NCBI RefSeq assembly: GCF_900103475.1
Contig: NZ_FNHG01000006.1
Coordinates: 1 to 64,000 of the forward strand
DNA from: Maricaulis salignorans
Lineage (GTDB): Bacteria > Pseudomonadota > Alphaproteobacteria > Caulobacterales > Maricaulaceae
Direction: 5' to 3'
Length of the DNA stretch: 64,000 nt
Program-made: the position numbers and the translations under genes
Shown: one piece after another, positions 25,379-35,488 of the stretch
Position numbering within the stretch: position 1 is the first letter of the stretch
Layout of the letters: every line of letters begins with the position of its first letter
The notes under the pieces: generated by a model
Seen by the model: only the letters and a program-made list of their open reading frames with translations
What the model was told of the DNA's origin: nothing
Database searches by the model: none

Positions 25379-27273
25379 GTACACCACGCCCCGACGCGCC
25401 GGCGCCCGTATCAACGGGCAGCAAGATGACGATGATCTGGGTCGCCCTGTTTGACCTCGGGGCTGGCGCAGCCTCGATGTGGGCGGCGATCCATATCCGC
25501 TACCTGTTCGAGGGCACCCCGCCGCCCGACTCCATCATGCTGCAATCGGTGGCCGTATTTGCGCTCGCCTGCGCGGTGGTTTTCCCGGTCCATGGCCTGC
25601 ATCGTGGATTGTGGCGCTATACCGCGCTCAATGATGCGGCCCGCATCCTGATGGCGATCATCATCGCCAATCTGGTCTTCCTGCCCATCCTCTTCCTGAT
25701 CAACCGGCTCGATGGTTTCCCGCGGACCAGCCAGTTGATCGAAATCCCGATCCTGATCGGCCTGATGCTCGGCTCGCGGCTGATCGTCGCCTCCTGGCGC
25801 ACCCGCGGGCTGCAATCGGTGCTGCAATTTGAGGATCGCAGCAAGCCGGCCGCCATTCTGGTCGGCACTGAGGAAGACCTCGACACTGCCCTGCGCGACC
25901 TGGCGCGGCGCAATGGTTCGGCCCCTTTCCGGCCAAAAGGCCTGATCGAGCCCAATCTCGCCCTCGCCGGCCGCGCCATTCATGGCGTCCCGGTACTCGG
26001 AGGACTGGACGTTCTGCCGGCCGCCCTCAAACGCCTGTCGGAAGCCGAGAAACTGCCGCCGCGCCTGGTGCTGGCGGGAACACATACGGATGTTGAACTG
26101 GTCAACGCGCTGGTCCGGATCGCGGCTCGCTCGGGCGCCAAGCTTTCCCGAGCGCGCCCGGCAGAGGGGCCCGGCGCCTTTTCGCCGGTCGAAGCTGCCG
26201 ACCTGTTGAACCGGCCACCGCGGGCGCCGGACCTGGAGCCGGCGCGCCCGTTGATCGAGGGCAAGCGCGTTCTGGTCACCGGTGCGGGCGGCACGATTGG
26301 GTCGGAGTTGGCCCGGCTTGCGGCCAATCTTGGCCCGGAAAAGCTGATCCTGCTCGATTCCTCGGAAGCCAATCTCTACGAAATCGACCTGGAATTCGCC
26401 ACCCGCTCGCCCCAGGTGGCCTGGCGTGCCGTGCTCGGCGATGTCCGCGATGCGGTGCGGCTGGAGCAGGTTTTCTCGGAAGAAAAACCAGACGTCGTCC
26501 TGCACGCGGCGGCGCTGAAACACGTACCGATGAGCGAGCGCAATCCCGGCGAAGCGGTGCGCACCAATGTGCTCGGAACGATCCAGACCATCCAGGCCGC
26601 GGTCCAGCACGGGGCACAGGTTGTGGCCCTGATCTCAACCGACAAGGCGGTCGAACCGACCAATATCATGGGCGCCACCAAACGCGCCGCCGAGCTTTTT
26701 GCCCAGTCAGCGGCTGTCCCCGGCAGCGCGACGCGGATCTGTGTTGTCCGTTTCGGCAATGTCCTTGGATCAACCGGGTCTGTCGTTCCGCTATTCGAAC
26801 GTCAGATCGAGCTGGGCCGCGCCATCACGGTCACCGATCCGGAAGCCACACGGTATTTCATGACGGTCGAGGAAGCGTCCGGCCTGGTCTTGTCGGCAGC
26901 GGCACAGACAGCAGCCAATCCATCATTGAATGGTGCGCTCTATGTTTTCGACATGGGCGAACCGGTCTCGATCCTGCGCCTCGCCCGCCAGTTACTGCGT
27001 CTGCGCGGCCGCGATCCGGACGCGCCCGGCACGCTGTCCGTCGTTGGCCTCAGGCCCGGCGAGAAACGGCATGAAAGCCTGGTCTATCCCTTTGAACATA
27101 CTCAGGACACCACGATTCCAGGCGTCTGGCTCGTCGATGGTCCCTGCACCGATCCCCGCGAGATCGAGTCCCGGCTGGCCACCCTGCTCTCGGCGGCTGA
27201 AACCCAGGATGTCGAGGCGGTGAAGCTGGCCCTGAAGCAAGTGTGTGGTCTCAGCCCGGCCGCGCCGATCTGA
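25375..27273 (+). CDS. Membrane UDP-sugar 4,6-dehydratase/epimerase (PglF/WbpM/CapD-like)
   Basis: This 632-residue protein has four N-terminal membrane helices (about 20-130), a Rossmann-like linker domain (about 145-290) and an SDR domain from about 300 with VTGAGGTIGSELARLA as NAD motif, HAAALKHVPMSERNP, and STDKAVEPTNIMGATKR. In that last motif Met replaces the classical Tyr, as in the long PglF/WbpM group, which use UDP-GlcNAc to make 4-keto-6-deoxy intermediates for polysaccharide or glycoprotein sugars. It is coupled to the heparinase-fold gene by ATGA, suggesting a shared envelope-glycan role. Confidence 0.88.
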   Translation: MSTPRPDAPAPVSTGSKMTMIWVALFDLGAGAASMWAAIHIRYLFEGTPPPDSIMLQSVAVFALACAVVFPVHGLHRGLWRYTALNDAARILMAIIIANLVFLPILFLINRLDGFPRTSQLIEIPILIGLMLGSRLIVASWRTRGLQSVLQFEDRSKPAAILVGTEEDLDTALRDLARRNGSAPFRPKGLIEPNLALAGRAIHGVPVLGGLDVLPAALKRLSEAEKLPPRLVLAGTHTDVELVNALVRIAARSGAKLSRARPAEGPGAFSPVEAADLLNRPPRAPDLEPARPLIEGKRVLVTGAGGTIGSELARLAANLGPEKLILLDSSEANLYEIDLEFATRSPQVAWRAVLGDVRDAVRLEQVFSEEKPDVVLHAAALKHVPMSERNPGEAVRTNVLGTIQTIQAAVQHGAQVVALISTDKAVEPTNIMGATKRAAELFAQSAAVPGSATRICVVRFGNVLGSTGSVVPLFERQIELGRAITVTDPEATRYFMTVEEASGLVLSAAAQTAANPSLNGALYVFDMGEPVSILRLARQLLRLRGRDPDAPGTLSVVGLRPGEKRHESLVYPFEHTQDTTIPGVWLVDGPCTDPREIESRLATLLSAAETQDVEAVKLALKQVCGLSPAAPI

Positions 27274-27343
27274 TTGACATGTCCGACCGTCATGCTACCT
27301 CCGCGACCAACCCAATTGATTGCGAATGAATGGAGCCCCGCCC

Positions 27344-28939
27344 ATGCCCGATCTGGATCTAGTTCCGCTTCGACGCGCCCTGATATCCGTGTCGGACAAG
27401 ACCGGCCTGATCGAACGGGCACAGCGCCTGGCGGCGGCGGATGTCGAAATCCTCTCAACCGGCGGCACGCTCAAGGCGCTGCACGATGCCGGCATCGCGG
27501 CTCTGGATGTCGCCGAGGTCACCGCCTTTCCCGAAATGATGGATGGCCGCCTCAAGACCCTGCACCCGCGGGTCCATGGCGGATTGTTGGGCCGCCGCAA
27601 TAACGAACAGGACGTCACGGACATGGCACAGCACGCCATCCCGGCAATCGACCTGCTCTATGTCAATCTCTACCCGTTCGAGGATACCGTCGCGAAGGGC
27701 GCCGAATACGCGACCTGTGTCGAGAATATCGATATCGGCGGGCCCGCCATGATCCGGGCTGCGGCCAAGAATCATGCCTGGGTTGCCGTCTGTGTCGATG
27801 GCGAAGACCTCGACGAAGTCCTCGACGCGATCGAAGCGCAGGCCGGGTCGACATCGCTGGATCTGCGCAAGCGGCTGGCGGCGAAATCCTATGGCCGCAC
27901 GGCAGCCTATGACGCCGCAATCTCCAACTGGTTTGCCGATTCCCTCGACATCCCGACGCCGAGCTATCGCGCCTTTGGCGGCCATCTGCTGCAACCGCTG
28001 CGCTATGGCGAAAACCCGCATCAGGCCGCGGCGCTCTACCGTACGTCGGAAATCCGGCCCGGCATCACGACCGCCCGTCAGATGCAGGGCAAGGCGCTGA
28101 GCTTCAACAATCTCGCCGATGCCGATGCCGCCTTTGAGCTGGCCGCCGAGTTTGATCCGGAAAGCACGGCCGCGGTCGTGATCGTCAAACACGCCAATCC
28201 TTGCGGCGTCGCGCTGCACGACAAGCTGACCACCGCCTATGAGAACGCGCTGACCGCCGACCCGGTGTCAGCCTTTGGCGGTATCGTGGCGATGAATCGC
28301 AAGCTCGACGCAGAAACCGCCAATGAAGTGGTGCGGATCTTCACCGAAGTGGTCGTCGCGCCGGATGCTGATGAGGACGCCCTCGCAATCCTGTCCGCCA
28401 AGCCGAATTTGCGCGTGCTCCTGACGGGCGCGCTGCCGGATCCCGACCAGACCGGCTGGCTGGTCAAGACGGTGGCTGGCGGACTGCTGGTCCAGGAGCG
28501 CGACACGGGTCGCGTCCTCCCCAGCGAGCTGAAAACGGTTACCAAACGGGCCCCGACCGAACAGGAGCTCACCGACCTCCTCTTCGCCTGGAAAGTGGTC
28601 AAACACGTCAAATCCAACGCGATCGTCTATGTCCGTGGCGGCGCGACCGCCGGCATCGGCATGGGTCAGACCAGCCGGCTCGAAGCCGCACGCCTGGCGT
28701 TGAGCAAGGCCGAGGCGACGGCAGTCGAGAATGAGTGGGACGGCCCGCACACCCAGGGCTCGGTCTGTGCGTCGGACGCCTTTTTCCCCTTCGCCGACGG
28801 CCTGAAGGCCGCTATCGAGGCTGGCGCGACGGCGATCATTCAGCCGGGCGGTTCCATCCGCGATGATGAAGTCATCGCCGCCGCTGACGAAGCCGGTCTG
28901 GCCATGGTCTTCACCGGAATGCGCCACTTCCGCCATTGA
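27344..28939 (+). CDS. purH: Bifunctional AICAR transformylase/IMP cyclohydrolase
   Basis: PurH carries out the last two steps of IMP synthesis. The 531-residue protein has the N-terminal MGS-like cyclohydrolase domain ([38 protein letters not shown]) and the C-terminal transformylase domain with [42 protein letters not shown] and the closing [11 protein letters not shown] and [12 protein letters not shown]. The ATG at 27344 is preceded by TGGAG at a spacing of eight bases, which favours it over in-frame codons at 27320 and 27326. Confidence 0.96.
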   Translation: MPDLDLVPLRRALISVSDKTGLIERAQRLAAADVEILSTGGTLKALHDAGIAALDVAEVTAFPEMMDGRLKTLHPRVHGGLLGRRNNEQDVTDMAQHAIPAIDLLYVNLYPFEDTVAKGAEYATCVENIDIGGPAMIRAAAKNHAWVAVCVDGEDLDEVLDAIEAQAGSTSLDLRKRLAAKSYGRTAAYDAAISNWFADSLDIPTPSYRAFGGHLLQPLRYGENPHQAAALYRTSEIRPGITTARQMQGKALSFNNLADADAAFELAAEFDPESTAAVVIVKHANPCGVALHDKLTTAYENALTADPVSAFGGIVAMNRKLDAETANEVVRIFTEVVVAPDADEDALAILSAKPNLRVLLTGALPDPDQTGWLVKTVAGGLLVQERDTGRVLPSELKTVTKRAPTEQELTDLLFAWKVVKHVKSNAIVYVRGGATAGIGMGQTSRLEAARLALSKAEATAVENEWDGPHTQGSVCASDAFFPFADGLKAAIEAGATAIIQPGGSIRDDEVIAAADEAGLAMVFTGMRHFRH

Positions 28940-29010
28940 TGCGGGCCCGCCCGGGTCAATGTGAATCAACTAAACATTGACGCGGCCGGTCGCAGCGGCA
29001 CATTGGCGCC

Positions 29011-29883
29011 ATGATGTTCAATTTTTTGCTCCGCGCCATTCCCGCCGCCCTGGCCATCGCCGCAACCGGACTGGGAGCCTCTGCCAGCTCCAATGCGAGC
29101 GGTTTTGGCGTGCCCCAGCGCACGCTGGAAGAACAGGCCGACCTGATCCGGCCGTTTACCGATGTCCGGATTCCCGAAACCGCGACGGGCCCGGTTCCCG
29201 CGGTTCTGATGTTTCACGGTTGCGGCGGCCTGCGACAGGTGCAGGAAGACTATGCCCGCTCCGCCCTGGATGCCGGATATGGCGTGCTGATCATCGGATC
29301 GAATGCGGCGCGCGGGATCGACCGCTTTGCCGCGATGAGCCAGGTCTGCACCGGCCTGCGCCTATGGGGCCGTGAGCGCGCTGCCGACGTCTTTGCCGGG
29401 CTCCACATCGCCCGTGAGGACAGCCGTATCGACGCCTCGCGCCTGGCCCTGATCGGCTGGAGCCATGGGGGCTGGACGGTGCTCGAAGCGCTCGATGATG
29501 CGGGTCGCAATGTCGCCCCGGAGGCGCTGGAGCACAGCACGGGTCCGGTTCCCGATCTGGCCGGCGTCCGCACAGCAATGACCCTCTATCCCTATTGCGG
29601 CTTTCCCATGCGCAGCAATGGGCGTGAATATGCCCGCGAAATTCCGCTGCACGCGATCCTGGCGGAGAATGACATGATTGCGCCACCGGGCGATTGCGAA
29701 CGCCTGTTCGAGCGCTCCGAAACGGCCGGTCATCGGGTCGATGTCCAGGTCTGGTCGGGCTTGACTCACGCGTTTGACGAGCCGAATCCGCCGCCGGATC
29801 CCCGGATCAATTTCGATCTTGATGCGGCCGAACAGGCGCGCAGCGACTGGCTGGAAACCCTCAGCCTCGAACTCGCGCCCTAG
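29011..29883 (+). CDS. Secreted dienelactone-hydrolase-like alpha/beta hydrolase
   Basis: The 290-residue protein has a signal peptide (helix about 5-24, cleavage near ASA) and an alpha/beta hydrolase fold: oxyanion region VLMFHGCGG, nucleophile elbow GWSHGGW with Ser, an acid in ILAENDMIAPPGDC and His in GLTHAFDEP. It resembles exported dienelactone hydrolase family proteins. Cys pairs (GCGG, QVCTG, PYCGF, GDCER) suit an oxidising compartment. Substrate unknown. Confidence 0.85.
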   Translation: MMFNFLLRAIPAALAIAATGLGASASSNASGFGVPQRTLEEQADLIRPFTDVRIPETATGPVPAVLMFHGCGGLRQVQEDYARSALDAGYGVLIIGSNAARGIDRFAAMSQVCTGLRLWGRERAADVFAGLHIAREDSRIDASRLALIGWSHGGWTVLEALDDAGRNVAPEALEHSTGPVPDLAGVRTAMTLYPYCGFPMRSNGREYAREIPLHAILAENDMIAPPGDCERLFERSETAGHRVDVQVWSGLTHAFDEPNPPPDPRINFDLDAAEQARSDWLETLSLELAP

Positions 29884-29905
29884 GTCGCGTTCAGCGAGCC
29901 TGGCA

Positions 29906-29928
29906 GGGGTTCGACCCTGTCGAACCCC
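29906..29928. terminator. Hairpin between convergent genes
   Basis: A perfect nine-base inverted repeat (arms 29906-29914 and 29920-29928, loop CCCTG) lies between the ends of the hydrolase gene and the glutamate dehydrogenase gene. Its position suggests a bidirectional terminator. There is no U run on either side, so it may be a weak or rho-assisted stop. Confidence 0.5.
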
Positions 29929-29957
29929 ATACCCGGTAGGCTTGAAACGATCCTATG

Positions 29958-32900
29958 TCAGGGCTGGGCCACTGACGCCATTTCGCCAAGCTGGGTCGAT
30001 GCGATCGAGAGCTTGGACAGGGTCCATGATCCCGACTCATCAAGCTGGCGCTGAACCAGGTCAACCCGATCGGCTTCATCGCCATTGACCGTATTCCAGG
30101 CCTCGACCAGCGAGTCCGCCCATTCCCGCGACGGGCTTTCGACGCCACTGGCCAGAGATCCCCCGGCCTGGGCAGCAAAGCGCATGGCCGAAGCGGCCAG
30201 CGTCTGCTGGCTGGCATAGAGGTCTTCCATCAGGCGGCGCACGGCCAAGCGGTCCCAGTGCAGTTCGGAGGACACTTCCTGGCCCAGACCGCGCAAACGG
30301 TCGAAGCGGAAACGGGCACCGATCGCATGATAGATATAGGCGGTCGAAGCGAGCGGCCAGTCACTTGCCACGGCCATGTCTATCACATCGGTCGATGAAG
30401 TCAGGGGCCGCAATTCGGCGACGGCCTTGGCCAGGGCTGCCGGAGCGCCGGCAGCGACAAACTTCTGCTTGCGAGCCCGGACACCCTTGCGCTCGTGATC
30501 GGAGATGATCTCGTGCGCCATGGAACGCAATTCCTGGACGCCGGCCTGATAATTACCGATTACCGTGCCTATGTTCTCCAGGGTCGACGCCGCGCGTCCG
30601 CGATTGCGCCGGACCAGCCAATAGGCCTGGCGCCGCAAGAGCCGGATGATTTCCCCATGCAGCTCAATCTGCACCGAGGCCGGAGCCTCGTTGTCGAGAC
30701 GATTGATTTCTGTCGAGAGTTCGCTGAAGCGGAAAATCTGGCGTCCGACCTCAAAGGCATGGGCGATGGCCGGCACGGCGGCCGCCGTTGAATCGATCGC
30801 CCGGTGAATAAAGGTCGGTCCACCCAGATTGATCATTTCATTGGCGAGAACGGTGGAGATGATCTCCCGTTTCAGCCGGTGACCCTCCATGGCGTCGGTA
30901 TAGCTGTGGAGCCCCTTGGGGAAGTAGTTGACCAGCATGGAATGGAAGTGCGGATCATCGGGCACATCCGATGCGACCAGCTGATCGAACAGGGTGATTT
31001 TCGCGTAGGAAATCAACACAGCCAGTTCGGGACGGGTGAGTCCCAGGCCGCGCTCCTTCAGACTGCGCATCGCTTCCAGATTTGGCAGGCCCTCAACCTC
31101 GCGATTGAGCTGCCCGACGCTTTCCAGCCGCGCCATGAAACGCTCATGGGCATCCAGATCAGCGATACTGGAATGCTCGGCCATGGAGAGAGCCAGGGTC
31201 TGATCATAATTGTGTTTGAGGACATGATCGGCGACGTCGTCTGTCATCGATTCCAGCAACACATCGCGATCCGCCAGGCTCATCGCGCCACTGCGCACCA
31301 TGGGCCGAACCAGGATCTTGATATTGACCTCGTGATCCGAACTGTCGACGCCGGCTGAATTGTCGACGAAATCGGCATTGGCCCGGCCGCCGAGGCGGCT
31401 GTATTCAATCCGCGCTGCCTGGGTTGTGCCCAGATTGGCACCTTCGCCGATGACCTTGACCTTCAGGTCGGCTGCATTGACGCGAACGCCTTCATTCGTC
31501 TTGTCGCCGACCTCGCCATGCTGTTGATGGCTGGCTTTGACATAGGTGCCGATACCACCAAACCACAGCAGTTCAGCCTCGGATTTGAGCAGGGCGTGAA
31601 TGAGTTCCGCCGGGCTGGCCGTGGGCGTTGTCAGCCCGGTCAGGGCCCGGATTTCGTCGGACAGGGGCAGGGATTTTTCGGCCCGCGAGAAAATACCGCC
31701 GCCGCTGGAAATCAGTGATTTGTCATAGTCCTGCCAGGAGCTGCGGGGCAGGTCGAACAAGCGCTTGCGCTCATTCCACATCTGCTCGCAATCACCCGGA
31801 TCGGGATCGATGAAGATATCGCGGTGGTCGAAGGCCGCGAGCAGGCGGATCTGTTTCGACAACAGCATGCCATTGCCGAACACATCGCCGGACATGTCGC
31901 CAACACCGATGACGGTGAAGGGCTCGCTCTGGATATCCTTGTTCAGTTCCCGGAAATGGCGTTTGACCGATTCCCAGGCACCGCGCGCGGTGATCCCCAT
32001 CTTTTTGTGATCATAACCGGCTGATCCACCCGAGGCGAACGCATCACCGAGCCAGAAATCGAACTCGTCGGTTGCCATGCCATTGGCGGTGTCGGAGAAA
32101 GTCGCCGTTCCCTTGTCGGCGGCGACAACCAGATACGGGTCATCATCGTCCCAGCACACGGTCGATTGAGGATGAACCACGACATCATCGACAATATTGT
32201 CGGTGACATCGAGCAGGCCACGGATGAAGGTCTTGTAGGCTTCACGGCCGGCTTCGAAAATCTCGTCGCGCGAACCGTCGCGCGGCAGGGTTTTTGGATA
32301 GAATCCACCCTTCGATCCGACCGGCACGATAACAGCATTCTTGACCTGCTGCGCCTTGACCAGGCCGAGCACTTCGGTGCGGAAATCATCACGCCGGTCT
32401 GACCAGCGCAGGCCGCCACGGGCGACCGGGCCGAAACGCAAGTGAATGCCCTCGACATCCGGCGACCAGACAAAGATCTCGCGATAGGGCTTGGGCAGCG
32501 GCAGATCGACCAGCGAAGCGCTGTCGATCTTGATCGAAATCCGCGGCTTCACCTCGCCCGCAGCATCAGCTTGATAGAAATTGGTTCGCAGCGTCGCCTG
32601 GATGAGGGCGAACATGCGCCGCAGGGCGCGGTCATGGTCGAGACTGCGAACGGCATCGAGCTGGGTCAGGATTTGCTGACCGACCTCATTGGCCGCCTCA
32701 ATCCGGGCCTTGTGTTCGCCGTCAAATCCCGGGTCGAACTTGACCCGGGCCAGTTCGAGCAGGCCGCGTGCAATATCGGGATAGGCGGCGAGCGCCTCTT
32801 CCTGGATTGCCTGCGACGGATCGAGACCGGTTTGCTGGCGATAGCGCGCACAGGTACGCAGGAAAGCTGCCTCGCGCCAGGTCACGCCGATTTCGACGAT

Positions 32901-34883
32901 CAGGCGATTGAAGCCGTCATCCTCGGCACGGCCCTCGGCCATGGCGAGCAGGGCATCCTCGAGCTTTGGACCCAGTTCTTCCAGGGATTGATGCTTGAGC
33001 GCGTCGGAGCGGATTTCGAAATCATGGACATAAGCCCGGTCAACCAACTCGCCATTGCGGCCGCGGCGGTCAACGGGGAAACCGGTTTCCTGGACGACGT
33101 AAACGCCGAGGTTTTCCAGCACGGGCATGACCCGGGACAGCGAGACCGGCTTGCCGACACGATAGATTTTGAGACGCAATTCAGTCTGTTCATCATCGGC
33201 TTCGCGATAGACGCGGACCGCAACCTTGTCGCTGGAATCGAGTGATTCCAGTTTCATGACATCGGCCAGCGCTTCGCTGGAATCATAGAGCTCGCGATAC
33301 CCGGCCTTGAAGGCATCCTGATAGGCCGGCATGCGCAGGCGGATCGCTTCCGACGCTGTTCGCCGGACATGGGTTTCCAGATCGTCTTCCCAGGTCCGCG
33401 ACAGCCGCGTCACGCGCCGCTCGAGCTCGGCGATATCCGGCTCGGGGTGATCGAAAGGGTTGAGCCCGATGATGAAGTGGACCCGCGCCAGCGAACTGTC
33501 ACCGAATTGCGGGTAATAGGCAGACAGACGTCCGCCAAAGGCTTCGCGGATCAGCTCGCCCGCCTGCTCGCGGACTTGCGAATTATAGCGGTCGCGCGGC
33601 ACGAAGAGCAGGGCCGAGACGAAACGGTCGAACTGGTCACGGCGAATGAAGAGCTTGGTGCGCGGCCGGTCATGCAGGTGCAGGATGCCGAGGCAGATTT
33701 CCAGCAGGTCATTCTCGTCGGTCTGGAAGAGCTCGTCGCGCGGGAAATTCTCGACCGTATTGCGCAGTTTCTTGGCATTATGCGTACCCGGCGCCTTGCC
33801 GGCGCGCTCAAGAACGCGCCGCACCTTGCGGCGGATGAGCGGCACCAGGGAAGCGCTCTGGTCATAGGCTTCGGCGGTAAACAGGCCGACAAAACGGGAT
33901 TCGCCGATCACGGCACCGTCTTCGCGATACCGTTTGACGCCGATATAATCCATGTAGACGCGACGATGGACGCGCGATTTCATATTGCCCTTGGCGACAA
34001 TGATCGGCGTGGGCTCGCGCAGAAAGGTTTCGATCGCCGGGGTCAGGACGGCCGGCTCGGAACCCTTGCGCAGAACGTGGCGCTCCGGATCGCGCAGCAC
34101 GCCACGCCCGGAATCCAGCCGGACGCGCGGATGGCGATCGGCCATCGAACCGTCTTCGCTGACGTCGAAATCATAGATGCGGCAGCCAAGGAAGGCGAAG
34201 TGATCATCGCGCAGCCAGCGCAGAAATTCCAGCGACTCGGCGATTTCCTCGGGTGAGGCCAGGGTTTTCGCCTGTTGCAGATGAGCAATCGACTCATCCA
34301 TCTGGGCGCGCATGTCGGACCAGTCCTCGACGGTGACACGAACATCGTCGAGCGTCGCGGTGACACCCTCGATCAGCGTGCGCCGGGACAGCTCGTCGAG
34401 CTCGGGCAAATGCACCTGGATCATGGATTCGGCCGTGCAGCGGCCACCTTCGGTCGTGCGGCGGCCTTCGGCATCGCGCCGGACCTGGACGATCGGGTGG
34501 AACATGGCGACCACGTCATGCCCCTGGGCACCGATCTCGCCCATCACCGAATCGACGATGAAGGGCCGGTCATTCCCGATGATTTCAAGGACATCACGGC
34601 CGAGATCGACACCGTCAGCGCGGGTTGCCGTGCGCATACGGACCAGGATGTCGTCGCCGACGCGCCGGTCTCCGAATGCCCAGAACTCGACGCTAAGCGC
34701 GGCGATATCCTCCACGGAGACCCGTTCCAGGTCATCCGACAAGGCATCGTCAAAGATTTGCGCAAAGAAAGCGTTGCCGGTTTCGCCGCACTCCGCTCCG
34801 AATTGATCTTGCCAGCGGCGTCGGGCCGCTTCCATGAATTCCGCACGCGTGTAGGCATGCGCGATTCCGACGACCGCCCCCAT
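29958..34883 (-). CDS. NAD-specific glutamate dehydrogenase, 180-kDa type
   Basis: The enzyme interconverts glutamate and 2-oxoglutarate plus ammonia with NAD, mainly in the catabolic direction. At 1641 residues it is the L_180 form: a long N-terminal regulatory region with ACT-like segments (about 1-700), a catalytic core around 720-1200 with LRFGPVARGGLRWSDR, AQQVKNAVIVPVGSKGGFYPK (catalytic Lys), and the NAD-binding GVGDMSGDVFGNGML, and a C-terminal helical extension. It stands alone. The promoter must lie in the 353-base gap to its right. Length and motifs are intact. Confidence 0.95.
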   Translation of the reverse strand: MGAVVGIAHAYTRAEFMEAARRRWQDQFGAECGETGNAFFAQIFDDALSDDLERVSVEDIAALSVEFWAFGDRRVGDDILVRMRTATRADGVDLGRDVLEIIGNDRPFIVDSVMGEIGAQGHDVVAMFHPIVQVRRDAEGRRTTEGGRCTAESMIQVHLPELDELSRRTLIEGVTATLDDVRVTVEDWSDMRAQMDESIAHLQQAKTLASPEEIAESLEFLRWLRDDHFAFLGCRIYDFDVSEDGSMADRHPRVRLDSGRGVLRDPERHVLRKGSEPAVLTPAIETFLREPTPIIVAKGNMKSRVHRRVYMDYIGVKRYREDGAVIGESRFVGLFTAEAYDQSASLVPLIRRKVRRVLERAGKAPGTHNAKKLRNTVENFPRDELFQTDENDLLEICLGILHLHDRPRTKLFIRRDQFDRFVSALLFVPRDRYNSQVREQAGELIREAFGGRLSAYYPQFGDSSLARVHFIIGLNPFDHPEPDIAELERRVTRLSRTWEDDLETHVRRTASEAIRLRMPAYQDAFKAGYRELYDSSEALADVMKLESLDSSDKVAVRVYREADDEQTELRLKIYRVGKPVSLSRVMPVLENLGVYVVQETGFPVDRRGRNGELVDRAYVHDFEIRSDALKHQSLEELGPKLEDALLAMAEGRAEDDGFNRLIVEIGVTWREAAFLRTCARYRQQTGLDPSQAIQEEALAAYPDIARGLLELARVKFDPGFDGEHKARIEAANEVGQQILTQLDAVRSLDHDRALRRMFALIQATLRTNFYQADAAGEVKPRISIKIDSASLVDLPLPKPYREIFVWSPDVEGIHLRFGPVARGGLRWSDRRDDFRTEVLGLVKAQQVKNAVIVPVGSKGGFYPKTLPRDGSRDEIFEAGREAYKTFIRGLLDVTDNIVDDVVVHPQSTVCWDDDDPYLVVAADKGTATFSDTANGMATDEFDFWLGDAFASGGSAGYDHKKMGITARGAWESVKRHFRELNKDIQSEPFTVIGVGDMSGDVFGNGMLLSKQIRLLAAFDHRDIFIDPDPGDCEQMWNERKRLFDLPRSSWQDYDKSLISSGGGIFSRAEKSLPLSDEIRALTGLTTPTASPAELIHALLKSEAELLWFGGIGTYVKASHQQHGEVGDKTNEGVRVNAADLKVKVIGEGANLGTTQAARIEYSRLGGRANADFVDNSAGVDSSDHEVNIKILVRPMVRSGAMSLADRDVLLESMTDDVADHVLKHNYDQTLALSMAEHSSIADLDAHERFMARLESVGQLNREVEGLPNLEAMRSLKERGLGLTRPELAVLISYAKITLFDQLVASDVPDDPHFHSMLVNYFPKGLHSYTDAMEGHRLKREIISTVLANEMINLGGPTFIHRAIDSTAAAVPAIAHAFEVGRQIFRFSELSTEINRLDNEAPASVQIELHGEIIRLLRRQAYWLVRRNRGRAASTLENIGTVIGNYQAGVQELRSMAHEIISDHERKGVRARKQKFVAAGAPAALAKAVAELRPLTSSTDVIDMAVASDWPLASTAYIYHAIGARFRFDRLRGLGQEVSSELHWDRLAVRRLMEDLYASQQTLAASAMRFAAQAGGSLASGVESPSREWADSLVEAWNTVNGDEADRVDLVQRQLDESGSWTLSKLSIASTQLGEMASVAQP

Positions 34884-35236
34884 GATACGGCGCTCCTCAG
34901 CTCAGGTTGATCCAAACCTGAGCCTAGACCTGTTTGCCCCCGGTGCAACCCGGCGATGCCGCTGAAAACGCAATTGCGCTATTCCAATTGGGGTGGGTCA
35001 GAGAATGCGGCACCGCCGGGCAGGGACAGGGGGCCCGACGGTGCCTGACAGACCTCATTCGGCAGGCTGGGGGGACGCACGTTAGAGGCCTGGTCGTTCG
35101 CTGGAGGCGTTTGGGGGAAAACGTCTCCAGGGCATTTACCGGCGGGGCATGAAAGCCACCGCCAGCAAAGACATGGGGAGGGGCCAACCGTATTCCAACC
35201 CCCCAATGCATCACAGATCTGCGAGCGAGGCCGGCG
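34884..35236. other. Intergenic gap with an inverted repeat
   Basis: This 353-base gap lies between the start of the glutamate dehydrogenase gene and the end of the four-gene GNAT operon, both on the minus strand. It contains no plausible gene. At 35101-35130 there is a 12-pair stem (arms 35101-35112 and 35119-35130, one G-T pair, loop GGGGGA), which could be an operator or a transcript-ending structure for the upstream operon. The dehydrogenase promoter is expected between this repeat and 34884. Confidence 0.5.
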
Positions 35237-35488
35237 CTAGTGGGGCCGACCGGACGACCCGGCGACCAGCATGTGCCGCGCGGCAGAGGATTCATCATCA
35301 TCCATGGCGCGCCGGACGCCGCAACGCAGCACTTCGACGAGATAGGTCAGATCGTCATCATTGCTTTCAAGAGCCCGCAATTCGGTCTCGACGAAAGCCA
35401 GCACCAGATCGGCCACCTGCAGGCGATCGCGGTCATTATCCGCCTGTTGGATGTCCGGGAAAAATTGGGCGAGTGATTTCTGGGTCAT
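35237..35488 (-). CDS. Small acidic hypothetical protein, last gene of GNAT operon
   Basis: The 83-residue product has no signal peptide or membrane segment. The middle is rich in acidic and leucine residues (DLVLAFVETELRALESNDDDLTYLVEVLRCGVRRAMDDDESSAARHML) and looks helical. I do not recognise a family. Its reality is supported by an ATGA overlap with the upstream isochorismatase-like gene, the same junction used at the other two joints of the operon. A partner or regulatory role is possible, but nothing in the sequence names one. Confidence 0.65.
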   Translation of the reverse strand: MTQKSLAQFFPDIQQADNDRDRLQVADLVLAFVETELRALESNDDDLTYLVEVLRCGVRRAMDDDESSAARHMLVAGSSGRPH

